Part shown: positions 16,149 through 25,443 of the stretch, one piece after another | Layout of the letters: every line of letters starts with the position of its first letter | Position numbering within the stretch: position 1 is the first letter of the stretch | From: Peptostreptococcaceae bacterium oral taxon 113 str. W5053 | GTDB taxonomy: Bacteria > Bacillota > Clostridia > Tissierellales > Peptoniphilaceae | Assembly (NCBI GenBank): GCA_000467935.1 | Contig: KI259812.1 | Location: 1 to 49,123 of the forward strand | DNA: 49,123 nt | Direction: 5' to 3' | Notes under the pieces: generated by a model | The model's database searches: none | Seen by the model: only the letters and a program-made list of their open reading frames with translations | What the model was told of the DNA's origin: nothing | Made by a program: the position numbers and the translations under genes

Positions 16149-16883
16149 CTATTTTTGTTTTTGATAAATACAATAAAAGGTTTCCAGCGCCAGATGAATT
16201 TCATTTTTTTCACCGAAGGCGGTAAGGCTTTCGCCTTGTGCATAGTCGCCAATACTTTCCGAGGTGTCCTGTCCGTAGAGAACCACGTTGTTTAAGATGG
16301 ATGCACAGCATATTTTACGTAGGCGTCCTATGGTATAAAGGGTGGCTGTTTCCATGTCCGCTCCCAGAACGCCTTTGGAAGACCAATAGGCGCTTTCTTC
16401 CACTTCCGTATCCATATAGAAGCTGTCATGACTTAAAATAATGCCTAAACGATGGGGGCAACCAAGCTCTTCAGCGGTTTGTTTCATAGTGGATAATAAA
16501 TTTAAGTTTGCGACGGCGGGAAAGTTTTCTCGGACATACATTTTTGGGGTACCTTCTTCTCTTACGGCGCCTTCCGCCAAGATGAGTTCTCCCAAGGGAA
16601 TGTCCTTTTGCAGTGCGCCGCAGCTGCCGATGCGAATGGCGTATCGGACGCCGATATTTTTTAATTCTTCAAGGGCAATACCCGCGGAAGGACCTCCGAT
16701 ACCTGTAGATAAAGCCAAGACGGGCATCTCTTTATATTTTCCTCGGAGGCTGCGGTATTCACGATGGTAAGCCAATTCTTCCACATCGGTTAAAAATTTT
16801 TTTATATGCTCCAAACGTCCCGGGTCACCGGGCAGAAGGGCATAGGGAATATTTAAATTTTCTAAATGTAAATGTGCTTGCAT
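16149..16883 (-). CDS. Nucleoside phosphorylase (uridine/purine nucleoside phosphorylase family)
   Basis: A 244-residue member of the NP-I family that splits nucleosides with phosphate into base and (deoxy)ribose 1-phosphate. Visible motifs are the phosphate-binding GDPGR near residue 20, STGIGGPSAGIALEEL, RIGSCGAL, and the ribose-binding GADMETATLYTIGRLR. The E-x-E/MET arrangement resembles uridine phosphorylase and DeoD-type enzymes; base preference cannot be set from sequence. It has a ribosome site (AAAGGATC) inside the end of the preceding nucleoside hydrolase gene, overlaps it by 22 bases, and is the last gene of the nucleoside uptake operon. Confidence 0.88.
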   Translation of the reverse strand: MQAHLHLENLNIPYALLPGDPGRLEHIKKFLTDVEELAYHREYRSLRGKYKEMPVLALSTGIGGPSAGIALEELKNIGVRYAIRIGSCGALQKDIPLGELILAEGAVREEGTPKMYVRENFPAVANLNLLSTMKQTAEELGCPHRLGIILSHDSFYMDTEVEESAYWSSKGVLGADMETATLYTIGRLRKICCASILNNVVLYGQDTSESIGDYAQGESLTAFGEKNEIHLALETFYCIYQKQK

Positions 16884-17827
16884 AATGATCCTTTCGAATA
16901 TCGATTCATCATCTCTAAAAATAATTGAGCAAAATCCTCGCGGCGAACTACTAAAGCCACTTGTGTATTTTTCGGTTCCATTTGTTTGTCGCTATAAAGA
17001 TCCGTAACGGTTTTGCCCCGGGTGATTTCTCCCCCGGTTTCCACGCGAACCCAAGCTTTTTTGAAAGAAAAAAGTTTCGGCTTTTCCAAATACAGAAGGG
17101 TGCAAACATCATGGAGGGGAACGCCTTTGAGATTCTTTGTTTTGGCAAATTCTTTGGAGAGCTGTAAACAGTCCACCATAAATTTAGCTTGGGGGGAGGA
17201 CTGATTTTCCAAGGCATCTAAGTCTTCCTCCGTCAAATAACTTTGCAAGGTGACGTCCAAGCCGAACATGAAAATCGGAATACCAGACATAAAAACTTTT
17301 TCCGCCGCCTCCGGATCCACATAAATATTGAATTCCGCTGCGGGAGTGTAATTTCCGCCCTTAGCGGCACCGCCCATGATGATAAGTCGTTTTAATCTTT
17401 GAGCGAAATCCGGATATTTGGCTAAAGCGATGGCGATATTGGTCAACGGACCGATTGCCAAAACTTCCAAATCGTCGCCGTACCGACAAAGGGCTTCGTA
17501 AAGAGCATCCCATGCTTTTTTAGATTCGGTGGTTTTTTCGGATTCGGACGCAGGCAGTTGGATTCCGCCTAGACTGTCCACGCCGTGAACATAAGGCGCT
17601 GTGGTTAATTCTCGTATCAGTGGTTTTTCCGCTCCGGGATAAACTGGTGTATCGGCAGGAATAAGATGAACCAAACGTCTTGCATTGTCGAAGGTGTGTC
17701 GATGAGTGGCATTGCCTGCCACGGTACTGATGCCTATGGGTTGAAATTTTTGAGATTGATGCGCTAAAAGAATGGTAGCCGCATCATCTACACCCGGGTC
17801 ACAGTCTATCCAGAGATATTTACTCAT
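16862..17827 (-). CDS. Nucleoside hydrolase (inosine-uridine preferring family), copy 2
   Basis: A 321-residue cytoplasmic N-ribohydrolase that cleaves ribonucleosides to base plus free ribose. The calcium-binding N-terminal motif is DCDPGVDDA (residues 8-16). It is followed by IGPLTNIAIAL, MGGAAKGGNYTPAAEFNIYV with DPEAA, and the C-terminal HDVC with the catalytic-site histidine. The ATG at 17827 is used because it overlaps the preceding hydrolase stop as ATGA; a much longer frame to 18016 only reads through that gene. Two hydrolases in tandem suggest complementary substrate ranges, for instance purine and pyrimidine nucleosides. Confidence 0.93.
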   Translation of the reverse strand: MSKYLWIDCDPGVDDAATILLAHQSQKFQPIGISTVAGNATHRHTFDNARRLVHLIPADTPVYPGAEKPLIRELTTAPYVHGVDSLGGIQLPASESEKTTESKKAWDALYEALCRYGDDLEVLAIGPLTNIAIALAKYPDFAQRLKRLIIMGGAAKGGNYTPAAEFNIYVDPEAAEKVFMSGIPIFMFGLDVTLQSYLTEEDLDALENQSSPQAKFMVDCLQLSKEFAKTKNLKGVPLHDVCTLLYLEKPKLFSFKKAWVRVETGGEITRGKTVTDLYSDKQMEPKNTQVALVVRREDFAQLFLEMMNRYSKGSLCKHIYI

Positions 17828-18768
17828 GCTTTCACCTCCCCGTAGCTGCCGCAGGCACGGGCAATATAGTTTACAAAATTTTCTCGATGAATCCCCATGA
17901 GCACTTTTGTATTGGGAGCTTTTCCCGTAACTCGATGAATATCTCCAACGGTTGCCCCCACACAGTATTTGCCTTTCGTTTCCACTTCTACATAGAGTTC
18001 TCGGATATCCATCCACTCAGGATGGGTTAAGGCTGTGACTGCTACGGCATCGTGAACCGGCGCGCCTTCATAACCGAGATTTAGGTGAAATTCATAGAAA
18101 AATTCCAGCCATTGTGCCACAATTTGGGCGACTTCATTATGATGAGAACGAATCAGTTCCACATCTTCCGGTTTAATGAAGGCTTTTTCGGTTACATCCA
18201 ATCCGGACATGATAATGGGAATGCCGCTTCGAAAGACAATGTCCGCAGCTTCCGGGTCTACAAGAATATTAAATTCTGCCGCCGGAGTCCAGTTGCCCAG
18301 TTCGATACCTCCGCCCATCAAAGAAATTTGTTCAATTCTATTTTTCAGTTCCGGATGGGCTAACAGAAATGCGGCGATATTGGTCAACGGACCTGTAGGA
18401 ACTAAAGTGACTTTATCTTTGCATTCTCGAACTTTTTCGGCAATCAGCTCCACGGCGGATAAATCGGAGAGGGGGAAGGCAGGTTCCGGCAGTGCAGGTC
18501 CATCCAATCCGGAGTCGCCATGGACACTGGGAGCATTCATAGGTTCGCGAATTAAGGGTGTGGAGCCTCCTTTTCCGATAGGGACATCCAGTCCGATGAG
18601 TGTACAGATCCGTTGTGCATTATAGCTGGTTTTTTCAATCGTTTGATTTCCGCTGACCGTGGTGACGGCGAGAATATCCAAATTCGGATCTGCATTTGCC
18701 AAGACCCAGGCTATGGCATCGTCATGACCCGGGTCTCCGTCTAAGATAATTGGTATTTTTTTGGTCAT
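17824..18768 (-). CDS. Nucleoside hydrolase (inosine-uridine preferring family), copy 1
   Basis: A 314-residue enzyme of the RihA/RihB/IUNH family. The motif LDGDPGHDDA (residues 9-18) supplies the Asp residues for calcium. TGPLTNIAAFL, MGGGIELGNWTPAAEFNILV and DPEAAD, and HDAVAVTAL towards the C terminus, complete the active site. It overlaps the upstream permease gene by ATGA and the second hydrolase by ATGA. It should release ribose for the kinase encoded divergently at 23863. Confidence 0.93.
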   Translation of the reverse strand: MTKKIPIILDGDPGHDDAIAWVLANADPNLDILAVTTVSGNQTIEKTSYNAQRICTLIGLDVPIGKGGSTPLIREPMNAPSVHGDSGLDGPALPEPAFPLSDLSAVELIAEKVRECKDKVTLVPTGPLTNIAAFLLAHPELKNRIEQISLMGGGIELGNWTPAAEFNILVDPEAADIVFRSGIPIIMSGLDVTEKAFIKPEDVELIRSHHNEVAQIVAQWLEFFYEFHLNLGYEGAPVHDAVAVTALTHPEWMDIRELYVEVETKGKYCVGATVGDIHRVTGKAPNTKVLMGIHRENFVNYIARACGSYGEVKA

Positions 18769-19727
18769 TTGGTTATTTTTTCCTTTTCTTTTTCTACTTT
18801 TTTCTTCTTAACTCGGCGATATGTGCTTGCCGCATAGATGAACAGACCTAAAATAGTGACTACATAGGGAATGGAGGACACTAAATAGGAGCTGACACCT
18901 TGTATACCGGATACCTTGGTGCGAAGGGCTTGAGCCAAACCGAAAAGCAAACTGGACCACATGGCTCCGACAGGCTCTCCCCGTCCCATGGCTTCCGCGG
19001 CCAAAGCGATAAATCCACGACCGGCTACCATATTTGCATTCCAGCTTTGAGAATAATACATAGACATGAAAGCGCCGCCTAAACCGGAAAGGGCTCCGGA
19101 AAGCGCTAAAGCGATATATTTAATTTTATTCACACTGACGCCGACAGATTGGGCTGCGTTGGGGTCTTCTCCCACGGCGCGAATATTTAATCCCAAAGGT
19201 GTTTTATAAAGTAATACCCATGTCATATACACTAAGAAAAAGGCGATATAAGTGAGTACGGCATGTCCGCTTAAAATCTGTCCGATAAAGGGAATACTTT
19301 TTAACAGAGGAATATTTACGGTGGGAATCAAAATATTCGGCGAACTTAGAGAGGCGGTGTTTCCTCTCATACCTGTGAAAAGATACAAAAGGAACACGGT
19401 TCCACCGGCACCCAACATATTGACGGCAATACCGGTTAAGATAATATTTGTTTTTAAATTTAAACTGAAGAAAGCCATCATCAAAGCGATTAAAATACCG
19501 ATGAAAAGGGCGCAGAGAACACCGACAAACCAGGATTGTGCCCAATAGGCGCTCAATGTCCCGAAAAGTGCGGAAATCATCATAATGCCTTCCAGTCCGA
19601 TATTGGTCACACCGGCTTTTTGCGCGATTAAGGCTGCCAAAGTCGCAAATAAAATCGGTGCAGTAATACGTAAGATGGAGAAAAGAAAATCCGCTCGAAA
19701 TAGAGTGGGAAGAATTTCTTTTATCAT
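18765..19727 (-). CDS. Nucleoside ABC transporter permease (NupQ/YufQ-like)
   Basis: A 320-residue permease of the branched-chain amino acid/ribose type (BPD_transp_2), with about eight to ten helices. Motifs seen include IGLEGIMMISALFG and NIRAVGEDPNAAQSVGVSV, the conserved cytoplasmic loop that contacts the ATPase. The arrangement with a BMP lipoprotein, a duplicated ATPase and a larger permease is that of Bacillus NupNOPQ and other nucleoside importers. ATGA overlaps on both sides show tight coupling. Confidence 0.92.
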   Translation of the reverse strand: MIKEILPTLFRADFLFSILRITAPILFATLAALIAQKAGVTNIGLEGIMMISALFGTLSAYWAQSWFVGVLCALFIGILIALMMAFFSLNLKTNIILTGIAVNMLGAGGTVFLLYLFTGMRGNTASLSSPNILIPTVNIPLLKSIPFIGQILSGHAVLTYIAFFLVYMTWVLLYKTPLGLNIRAVGEDPNAAQSVGVSVNKIKYIALALSGALSGLGGAFMSMYYSQSWNANMVAGRGFIALAAEAMGRGEPVGAMWSSLLFGLAQALRTKVSGIQGVSSYLVSSIPYVVTILGLFIYAASTYRRVKKKKVEKEKEKITK

Positions 19728-20848
19728 GCTTTTGCACCTCCTTTTTCTTTTGCGGAAAGATTTTTCAGCTCTTCCACCGTGGTTTTAACAACCAGTTTTT
19801 GACGATATCTTGCCAAGAAATGTTCCGCGGCAAAGAATAAGAAGATAACCGCTTGAATAATATCAATCATTTCCGAGGGAACATCGCAATAAGTACTCAT
19901 CAGCTGACAACCTTTATTCAGATAGGCAATGAAAAAGGCTGCCAAGGGAACAAAGGCGGGATTATTCTTTGCCAGGATTGCAATGGTGATCCCCTCCCAA
20001 CCGTATCCGGGAAGATCCAACCAGGAAAAGGTAGTAAAACGTCCTAACACTTCGATGGCTCCGCCGAAACCGGACAGGATACCGCCGATAACCTGAGAAA
20101 GAACAACAATGGCGCCGACTTTCATACCGGAGTATTTGGCAAAATCTTTATTGATACCAATCATGCGAATTTGATAACCCCACTTGGTACGGAACATAAA
20201 GAGTGTCACCAAAACCGTAAAAACCAAAGCGATAACAAATCCCCAAGTCAAGTGGGAATTGCCGCTGACCAAATCCGGAATCTTCGATGTGGGCGATACA
20301 GGATAAGTCATCAAAGAACCTTTGCTTCGATCGGCAAAAATAGAACTTAAAAAGTGCAAAATAACGAACAAGATAACATAGTTTAACATCAAAGAGGAAA
20401 CCATTTCGCTGGCACCCAGCTTTACTTTACCTAAAGCGGGAACCAACATGACGATACCACAGACCAAACCTGCAATCAGAACGGCAAGCACCGCGTCAAA
20501 GCCTGTTCCGGTGACGAAATAGATTCCGCTTAAAGTACCTACGAAACCGCCTAACATAACGCCGCCTTCTCCGCCTAAATTGAATTCATTGGCTGAGAAC
20601 ATAACGCATACACCCAAACCGGTAAAAATCGTAGGAATCATAGCCGCTAAGATGGTATAAAAGCTGGTTAAATTGAAACTTGAGCTTCCTGTGCGGAAAG
20701 AAACCAACGGGCTGATTAAAAGATAGCGTAAGGCTTCCCAGGGCTTATCGGATGTGATGAAGATAAAGACGGCGGCAACGGCAAGAGATACTAAGATAGC
20801 TGCAAATCCGCGAAAAATTTCAAACATCCATAAACGTTTATTCTTCAT
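19724..20848 (-). CDS. Nucleoside ABC transporter permease (NupP/YufP-like)
   Basis: A 374-residue permease with a longer N-terminal region than its partner, as usual for the first permease of BMP-type nucleoside importers. It contains FSANEFNLGGEGGVMLGGF and RMIGINKDFAKYSGMKV, the coupling loop equivalent to that in the second permease. It overlaps the ATPase gene by eleven bases and the next permease by ATGA. The two permeases should form a heterodimeric channel. Confidence 0.92.
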   Translation of the reverse strand: MKNKRLWMFEIFRGFAAILVSLAVAAVFIFITSDKPWEALRYLLISPLVSFRTGSSSFNLTSFYTILAAMIPTIFTGLGVCVMFSANEFNLGGEGGVMLGGFVGTLSGIYFVTGTGFDAVLAVLIAGLVCGIVMLVPALGKVKLGASEMVSSLMLNYVILFVILHFLSSIFADRSKGSLMTYPVSPTSKIPDLVSGNSHLTWGFVIALVFTVLVTLFMFRTKWGYQIRMIGINKDFAKYSGMKVGAIVVLSQVIGGILSGFGGAIEVLGRFTTFSWLDLPGYGWEGITIAILAKNNPAFVPLAAFFIAYLNKGCQLMSTYCDVPSEMIDIIQAVIFLFFAAEHFLARYRQKLVVKTTVEELKNLSAKEKGGAKA

Positions 20849-22403
20849 GACATACCTCCCGAATCGTTTCAGGACTTTGTTGTTTCAGTCCCAGCATATA
20901 CTCTCCCAGCATCACATCGTTTAATCCTGTCATTTCCGGGAAATAAGCCGCAATGTGTCCGTTATTAAAGACCATTAGGCTGTCGCTTAATTGCATAACT
21001 TCGTTTAAATCGGCGGAAACCAATAATACGGCGGCGCCTTCTCGACTTAACTCCACCAATTTTTTATGGATAAATTCCGCTGCACCCACATCGATTCCTC
21101 GTGTCGGCTGGTCGGCAATAATGAGTTTCGGATTTGAGGAGAACTCTCGTGCAACAACGACTTTTTGAATATTTCCGCCGGAAAGCATTTTTACCTGTTG
21201 TTTTCCGGACTTGCAAAGAACTTGATATTCTTCAATAAGTCGATCACTCTCCGATTCAATAGCCTTCATATTGAAAAGAGGACCTTTGTTCAGTTCTTTT
21301 TTATCAAAACGGTCGGAAATGACATTTTCGGAAATTGTTCCCGATCCTGCGATTCCATAGGTCATACGATCCTCGGGAATCAGAGAAATTCCGGATTTTC
21401 TTAATTTTTTATGAGAAAAATGCAAAGTATTTTGACCGTTGACTTCTACAGTGCCTGCTTCTGCCGGAGCTAAATTAAATAGAATATCCACCAATTCCCG
21501 CTGACCGTTTCCTTCTACACCGGCAATACCCAAAATTTCGCCGGAGCGTAAGGAGAAAGAGACCTTATCCAACATTTTTTTATTCCACTCATTGGTATAT
21601 TCCAAATTGCGAACTTTAAGAACGACTTCCCCCGGGGTTGGAATATTTTTGTTTAAAGTCAAATCAACATTTCGCCCCACCATCAAACGGGAGATTTCTT
21701 CTTCAGAGATATCGGATGTATTATAAATTCCTTGGGAAGCGCCGTCGCGCATAATGGTTAAGCGATCGGTTAAGGCTTTGATTTCACGGAGTTTATGAGA
21801 AATAAAGATAATGGTATAGTTCTGTTTTTTTAAATTTTTCAGCTCATAAAAAAGTTCTTCCGTTTCCTGTGTAGTCAACACAGCGGTAGGTTCGTCCAAA
21901 ATTAAAATTTTTGCGCCTCGAACCAAGGCTTTTAAAATCTCCACCTTTTGTTTCATTCCGACAGGGATATCCGCCACCTTGGCATGAGGATCCACGTGGA
22001 GATTGTATTTTTTTGCATTTTCTTCAGTAAGCTCAACCGCTTTTTGATAATCGATAAAAAGTCCTTTTTTGGTGGGAACCATACCCAGGACCATATTTTC
22101 CGCAACGGTTAAACTGGGAACCAGCATAAAATGTTGATGAACCATTCCGATGCCTTTGGAAATAGCCGCATCGGGAGAACTTAATTTTACAGTTTCTCCA
22201 TTGACCTTGATTTCGCCGGATGTGGGTTGTTCCATCCCGAAGAGCATTTTCACCAAGGTGGATTTACCGGCTCCGTTTTCTCCCATCAAAGCGTGGATTT
22301 CTCCTTTACGAACATTGAAATTGACTCCCTTGTTGGCGGCAACGCCGTTGGGATAAATTTTTTCAATATGTTTCATTTCCACAACATAGTTTGTTTCGGG
22401 CAT
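20838..22403 (-). CDS. Nucleoside ABC transporter duplicated ATPase (NupO/YufO-like)
   Basis: A 521-residue protein with two ABC domains in one chain, as in ribose and nucleoside importers. Domain 1 has GENGAGKSTLVKMLFG near residue 41 and ILILDEPTAVLT. Domain 2 carries the degenerate P-loop GVEGNGQRELVD, a normal signature MLSGGNIQKVV and IADQPTRGIDVG. The divergence of the second P-loop is typical of this family, so one ATP site is probably weak. A good GGAGG precedes the start. A strong hairpin separates it from the upstream binding-protein gene. Confidence 0.94.
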   Translation of the reverse strand: MPETNYVVEMKHIEKIYPNGVAANKGVNFNVRKGEIHALMGENGAGKSTLVKMLFGMEQPTSGEIKVNGETVKLSSPDAAISKGIGMVHQHFMLVPSLTVAENMVLGMVPTKKGLFIDYQKAVELTEENAKKYNLHVDPHAKVADIPVGMKQKVEILKALVRGAKILILDEPTAVLTTQETEELFYELKNLKKQNYTIIFISHKLREIKALTDRLTIMRDGASQGIYNTSDISEEEISRLMVGRNVDLTLNKNIPTPGEVVLKVRNLEYTNEWNKKMLDKVSFSLRSGEILGIAGVEGNGQRELVDILFNLAPAEAGTVEVNGQNTLHFSHKKLRKSGISLIPEDRMTYGIAGSGTISENVISDRFDKKELNKGPLFNMKAIESESDRLIEEYQVLCKSGKQQVKMLSGGNIQKVVVAREFSSNPKLIIADQPTRGIDVGAAEFIHKKLVELSREGAAVLLVSADLNEVMQLSDSLMVFNNGHIAAYFPEMTGLNDVMLGEYMLGLKQQSPETIREVCHEE

Positions 22404-22430
22404 TATATCGCCTCCTTTCTTATTTTACAG

Positions 22431-22464
22431 AAAAAAGGGGAAGAACAACGAGTCTTCCCCTTTG
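22431..22464 (-). terminator. Intra-operon terminator after the binding-protein gene
   Basis: On the minus strand AAAGGGGAAGA and TCTTCCCCTTTTTT flank an eight-base loop. It lies between the BMP lipoprotein gene and the ATPase gene. Such partially read-through hairpins commonly give more binding protein than membrane subunits. Confidence 0.7.
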
Positions 22465-22496
22465 TGTTTACAAGCCGAGTGGATCGTTCACAAAAC

Positions 22497-23666
22497 TTAA
22501 GGTTGTAAAGAATCGCGAAGGATTTCCAAACCGGTTTTGTCTTTGCCCTCAGCTTTTTCTTCACCGATAGCAGTCGGAACAACAACTTTTCCGTCAATGA
22601 CATCTTGAATAGCTTTGTTTACAAGTTCTTTTACATCGGCAGGCACAACTTTATCAAAGTTTTTGTCTGTGATAATGCCGATTCCGTTTTCCGGAAGTCC
22701 AAGCAGAACAAGTTCGCCATAATGTTCTTTTCCTGCATCCAATTCATCAAAGAACCAAACCAAGGAAGTTCCTACATTTTTCAAGCCGGAAGTAATGGTA
22801 ACACCTGCCAATTCTTTGGAAAGTGTTAATTCTTGGTCGGAGTCAACGCCGATGAACCAAGCTTTTTTGGTTTCCAAAGCAGCTTCTGCAGCGCCATTTC
22901 CTGCCAAACCGGCAACCCCCCAAATGACGTCGCATTTCTTGTCATTAATCATGGAAAGCGCAAATTCTTTGGAAGCGGCGGTGTCATAGAAATTACCCAC
23001 ATAGCGAGTGTCCACCTTTACATCAGGATTTGCTGTTTGAGCTCCAAGAAGGAAACCGTATAAGAAGTCGTTGATGACCGGAATATCTACACCGCCGACG
23101 AAACCGATGGTGTTTTCCGGATTAATGTTTTCAACGCCTTGCGTTTTTGTTAAAGCGCCGGCTAAAGTTCCGATGATATAGCCTAATTCATTTTGTTTGT
23201 AGTTGATATTGCAAACATTGGGAGCGTCGATGCTGGAATCGTAAATGATGTATTTTTGATTCGGATGTGCTTTTGCTGCGGACTCAAGAAATTCATTCAT
23301 TTGATACGTTCCGCATACGATAACATCGTATTCTCCGGAGGAGGAAACTTCATTTAAAGTTTCTTCCCATTTGGGTTTATCTGCGTCCGTTGCACCCATT
23401 TCAATGGTCTTTAAAGTGATGCGCCCTGCTGCTTCCAATTCTTTCAAACCGGCTTGGGCAGAGTCGAAGAAGGATTTGTCTCCTAAATTTCCGTTGACAA
23501 GATTTGCAACATTGTAAACTTTGTGTTCAGCGGTATTTTCCGAGGTTGCATTGTTTTGCTCTTTGCTTGCATCATCTTTGGAAGCGGGTTGTCCGCCACC
23601 GCATGCAACTAAGGATAGAATCATGACGGCTGCCAACAAAAGAGCCAAAACTTTTTTTGTTTTCAT
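22497..23666 (-). CDS. BMP-family nucleoside-binding lipoprotein (NupN/PnrA-like)
   Basis: A 389-residue substrate-binding lipoprotein. A signal peptide ends in the lipobox LSLVAC followed by a Gly- and Ser-rich linker. The mature domain has the PnrA/Med fold features: VANLVNGNLGDKSFFDSAQAG, a YDVIVCGTYQMNEF strand, TIGFVGGVDIPVINDFLYGF, and DVIWGVAGLAGNGAAEAALE. Family members bind purine and pyrimidine nucleosides. The ATG at 23666 is chosen; TTG and GTG codons lie just upstream in frame. It is the first gene of the operon, behind a strong promoter. Confidence 0.94.
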   Translation of the reverse strand: MKTKKVLALLLAAVMILSLVACGGGQPASKDDASKEQNNATSENTAEHKVYNVANLVNGNLGDKSFFDSAQAGLKELEAAGRITLKTIEMGATDADKPKWEETLNEVSSSGEYDVIVCGTYQMNEFLESAAKAHPNQKYIIYDSSIDAPNVCNINYKQNELGYIIGTLAGALTKTQGVENINPENTIGFVGGVDIPVINDFLYGFLLGAQTANPDVKVDTRYVGNFYDTAASKEFALSMINDKKCDVIWGVAGLAGNGAAEAALETKKAWFIGVDSDQELTLSKELAGVTITSGLKNVGTSLVWFFDELDAGKEHYGELVLLGLPENGIGIITDKNFDKVVPADVKELVNKAIQDVIDGKVVVPTAIGEEKAEGKDKTGLEILRDSLQP

Positions 23667-23722
23667 TTCTTTCACCAATTCCTTTCATGTATAAAGTTTT
23701 GATACTGTATTACCTCACATCA

Positions 23723-23751
23723 ATCATAGTACATTTATCCGAAAAAGTCAA
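23723..23751 (-). promoter_or_regulatory. Promoter of the nucleoside operon
   Basis: Minus-strand TTGACT (23751-23746) and TATGAT (23728-23723) are 17 bases apart, with about 57 bases to the BMP start. No purine riboswitch-like sequence is seen in the leader. Confidence 0.7.
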
Positions 23752-23862
23752 AGGGAAACGATTTCCGGCGTAGGATGGAAAAATATAAAAAATATTGATT
23801 TAATGAATATTCTATGATAATTTAGGAAGGGGAAGGAAACTACGGTAAAGGAGAATATTTTA

Positions 23863-24780
23863 ATGAAAATATGTAATTTCGGGTCTTTGAACTTGGATTT
23901 TGTATATCGTGTGGATTTTTTTGTCAAGCCGGGAGAAACCAAGTCGGCAAAAAACTATTCTATGTATGCAGGAGGAAAAGGTTTAAACCAATCCATAGCT
24001 TTGGCAAAAGCGGGAGCGGAAATTTATCACGGCTCTATGCTTGGTGAAGATGGACAATTTTTAAAAGAAACTTTGGAAAAATATGGAGTGGATACCCGTT
24101 ATATTAAATCCTGTCACGAAAAATCCGGTCATGCCGTCATTCAGGTGGAAGATGGGGGTCAAAACAGTATTTTGCTTTATGGAGGTGCCAATCAGGTGAT
24201 GACTGAAGAATATGTGGATGAAGTGTTGAAGAATTTTGCCGGAGAAATGCTTCTCTTACAAAATGAAATCAATGAAATGCCATATATTATGCGAAAAGCA
24301 AAAGAATTAGGCTGTCAAGTGTATTTTAATGCGGCGCCGATGAACAAAAAAGTTTTTGACTATCCTTTGGAATGTGTGGATTTTTTAATTGTCAATGAAG
24401 TGGAAGGGAAGGAACTTGCCGCTTGTGACAAGGAGGAAGAGATTATTCCGGAACTTCGAAAAAAATATCCGAAAATGTCTTTTTTGTTGACATTGGGCAA
24501 ACGAGGCTCCATGGTGTATCATAAGAACCGTTTCATTCGGTGCGGTGCACATCACGTTCCCGTGGTGGACACTACCGGAGCAGGAGATACCTTTATCGGC
24601 TTCTTTATGGCAACCTATCTAAAAAGAGGGTCTATTCGCGAAGCTTTGGAAATCGCGACAACGGCAAGCGCCTTAGCAGTAGGGAAAGAAGGAGCCTCAG
24701 ACAGTATTCCGGACATGGAACGAGTGCGAAAGGTTATTGAAAAGAAATGTTTGGGACCATTAAAGGTGGAGGAAATATGA
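23863..24780 (+). CDS. rbsK: PfkB-family sugar kinase, probably ribokinase
   Basis: A 305-residue carbohydrate kinase. The N-terminal signature MYAGGKGLNQSIALAKAGA and the C-terminal catalytic signature VDTTGAGDTFIGFFMA (Asp is the base) are both intact, and the length is typical of ribokinase. It would convert ribose released by the nucleoside hydrolases into ribose 5-phosphate. It is transcribed divergently from the nucleoside operon across a 196-base gap. Its stop overlaps the next gene as ATGA. Other PfkB substrates such as nucleosides cannot be excluded. Confidence 0.87.
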   Translation: MKICNFGSLNLDFVYRVDFFVKPGETKSAKNYSMYAGGKGLNQSIALAKAGAEIYHGSMLGEDGQFLKETLEKYGVDTRYIKSCHEKSGHAVIQVEDGGQNSILLYGGANQVMTEEYVDEVLKNFAGEMLLLQNEINEMPYIMRKAKELGCQVYFNAAPMNKKVFDYPLECVDFLIVNEVEGKELAACDKEEEIIPELRKKYPKMSFLLTLGKRGSMVYHKNRFIRCGAHHVPVVDTTGAGDTFIGFFMATYLKRGSIREALEIATTASALAVGKEGASDSIPDMERVRKVIEKKCLGPLKVEEI

Positions 24781-25355
24781 AAAAAATCTTATTTATTGAC
24801 GCCTGTATTCGTGGAGAAAACTCTCGAACCAAAACATTGGCGGAATCCTTTTTGGCGGATTATGGACAAGAAGTGGATCGATTGAATTTGATGGAGGAGG
24901 GACTTCATTATTTCTCCGGTGAATTTTTTTGGCAAAGAGAACGTTTATTGGAGGAAAAAAATCTGAATCATCCTCGCTTCAGATACGCACATCAATTTGC
25001 AAAGGCGGATAAGATTGTGATCGCCGCTCCCTTTTGGGATTTAAGTTTTCCGGCAATTTTAAAAGTCTACTTGGAAAATATTTCCGTAGACTCGATTACG
25101 TTCGCCGTGAATGAAAAAGGGATTTTCGGTTTATGCAAGGCGGAAAAAATGCTTTTTATCACCACAAGAGGCGGAAGTTATGAAAACGACGAAATGGAAA
25201 TGGGGGTTCGTACTTTAAAAGCCATGGCAAAATTTTTCGGCATCAAAAAATTTATCGCTTACGGTGTGGACGGCATGGACGAAGGGAAAGTACCGGTGGA
25301 AGAATTGTTGAACAAAGCCAAAAGAGAACTAAAAGAATTGGCAAAGAATTTTTAG
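24777..25355 (+). CDS. Flavodoxin-fold NAD(P)H-dependent oxidoreductase (AzoR-like)
   Basis: A 192-residue protein starting MKKILFIDACIRGENSRTKT, the FMN phosphate-binding loop of the NQO/AzoR family. Further features are IVIAAPFWDLSFPAILKVYL (the conserved P-x-W/Y-N/D-like loop) and ITTRGGSYEND, the second flavin loop. Family members reduce quinones or azo compounds. The start is fixed by GGTGGAGG and ATGA overlap with the kinase gene. Its link to ribose metabolism is not obvious. Confidence 0.85.
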   Translation: MKKILFIDACIRGENSRTKTLAESFLADYGQEVDRLNLMEEGLHYFSGEFFWQRERLLEEKNLNHPRFRYAHQFAKADKIVIAAPFWDLSFPAILKVYLENISVDSITFAVNEKGIFGLCKAEKMLFITTRGGSYENDEMEMGVRTLKAMAKFFGIKKFIAYGVDGMDEGKVPVEELLNKAKRELKELAKNF

Positions 25356-25443
25356 AAGAAATTAAGGAAACCGGCTCTAAAGGAAAAGCTTTTTTATTTA
25401 GAAAAAAATCTTATTTTTGATGTGTTTATTAAGGAGGGGGATT

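Noticed and set aside
17828..18016. N-terminal extension of the second nucleoside hydrolase
   Set aside because: The extension only reads through the end of the preceding hydrolase in another frame; the ATGA overlap start gives a normal-length enzyme.
23667..23862. Purine riboswitch controlling the nucleoside operon
   Set aside because: The leader is short and lacks the conserved purine-aptamer core; only a plain promoter is visible.
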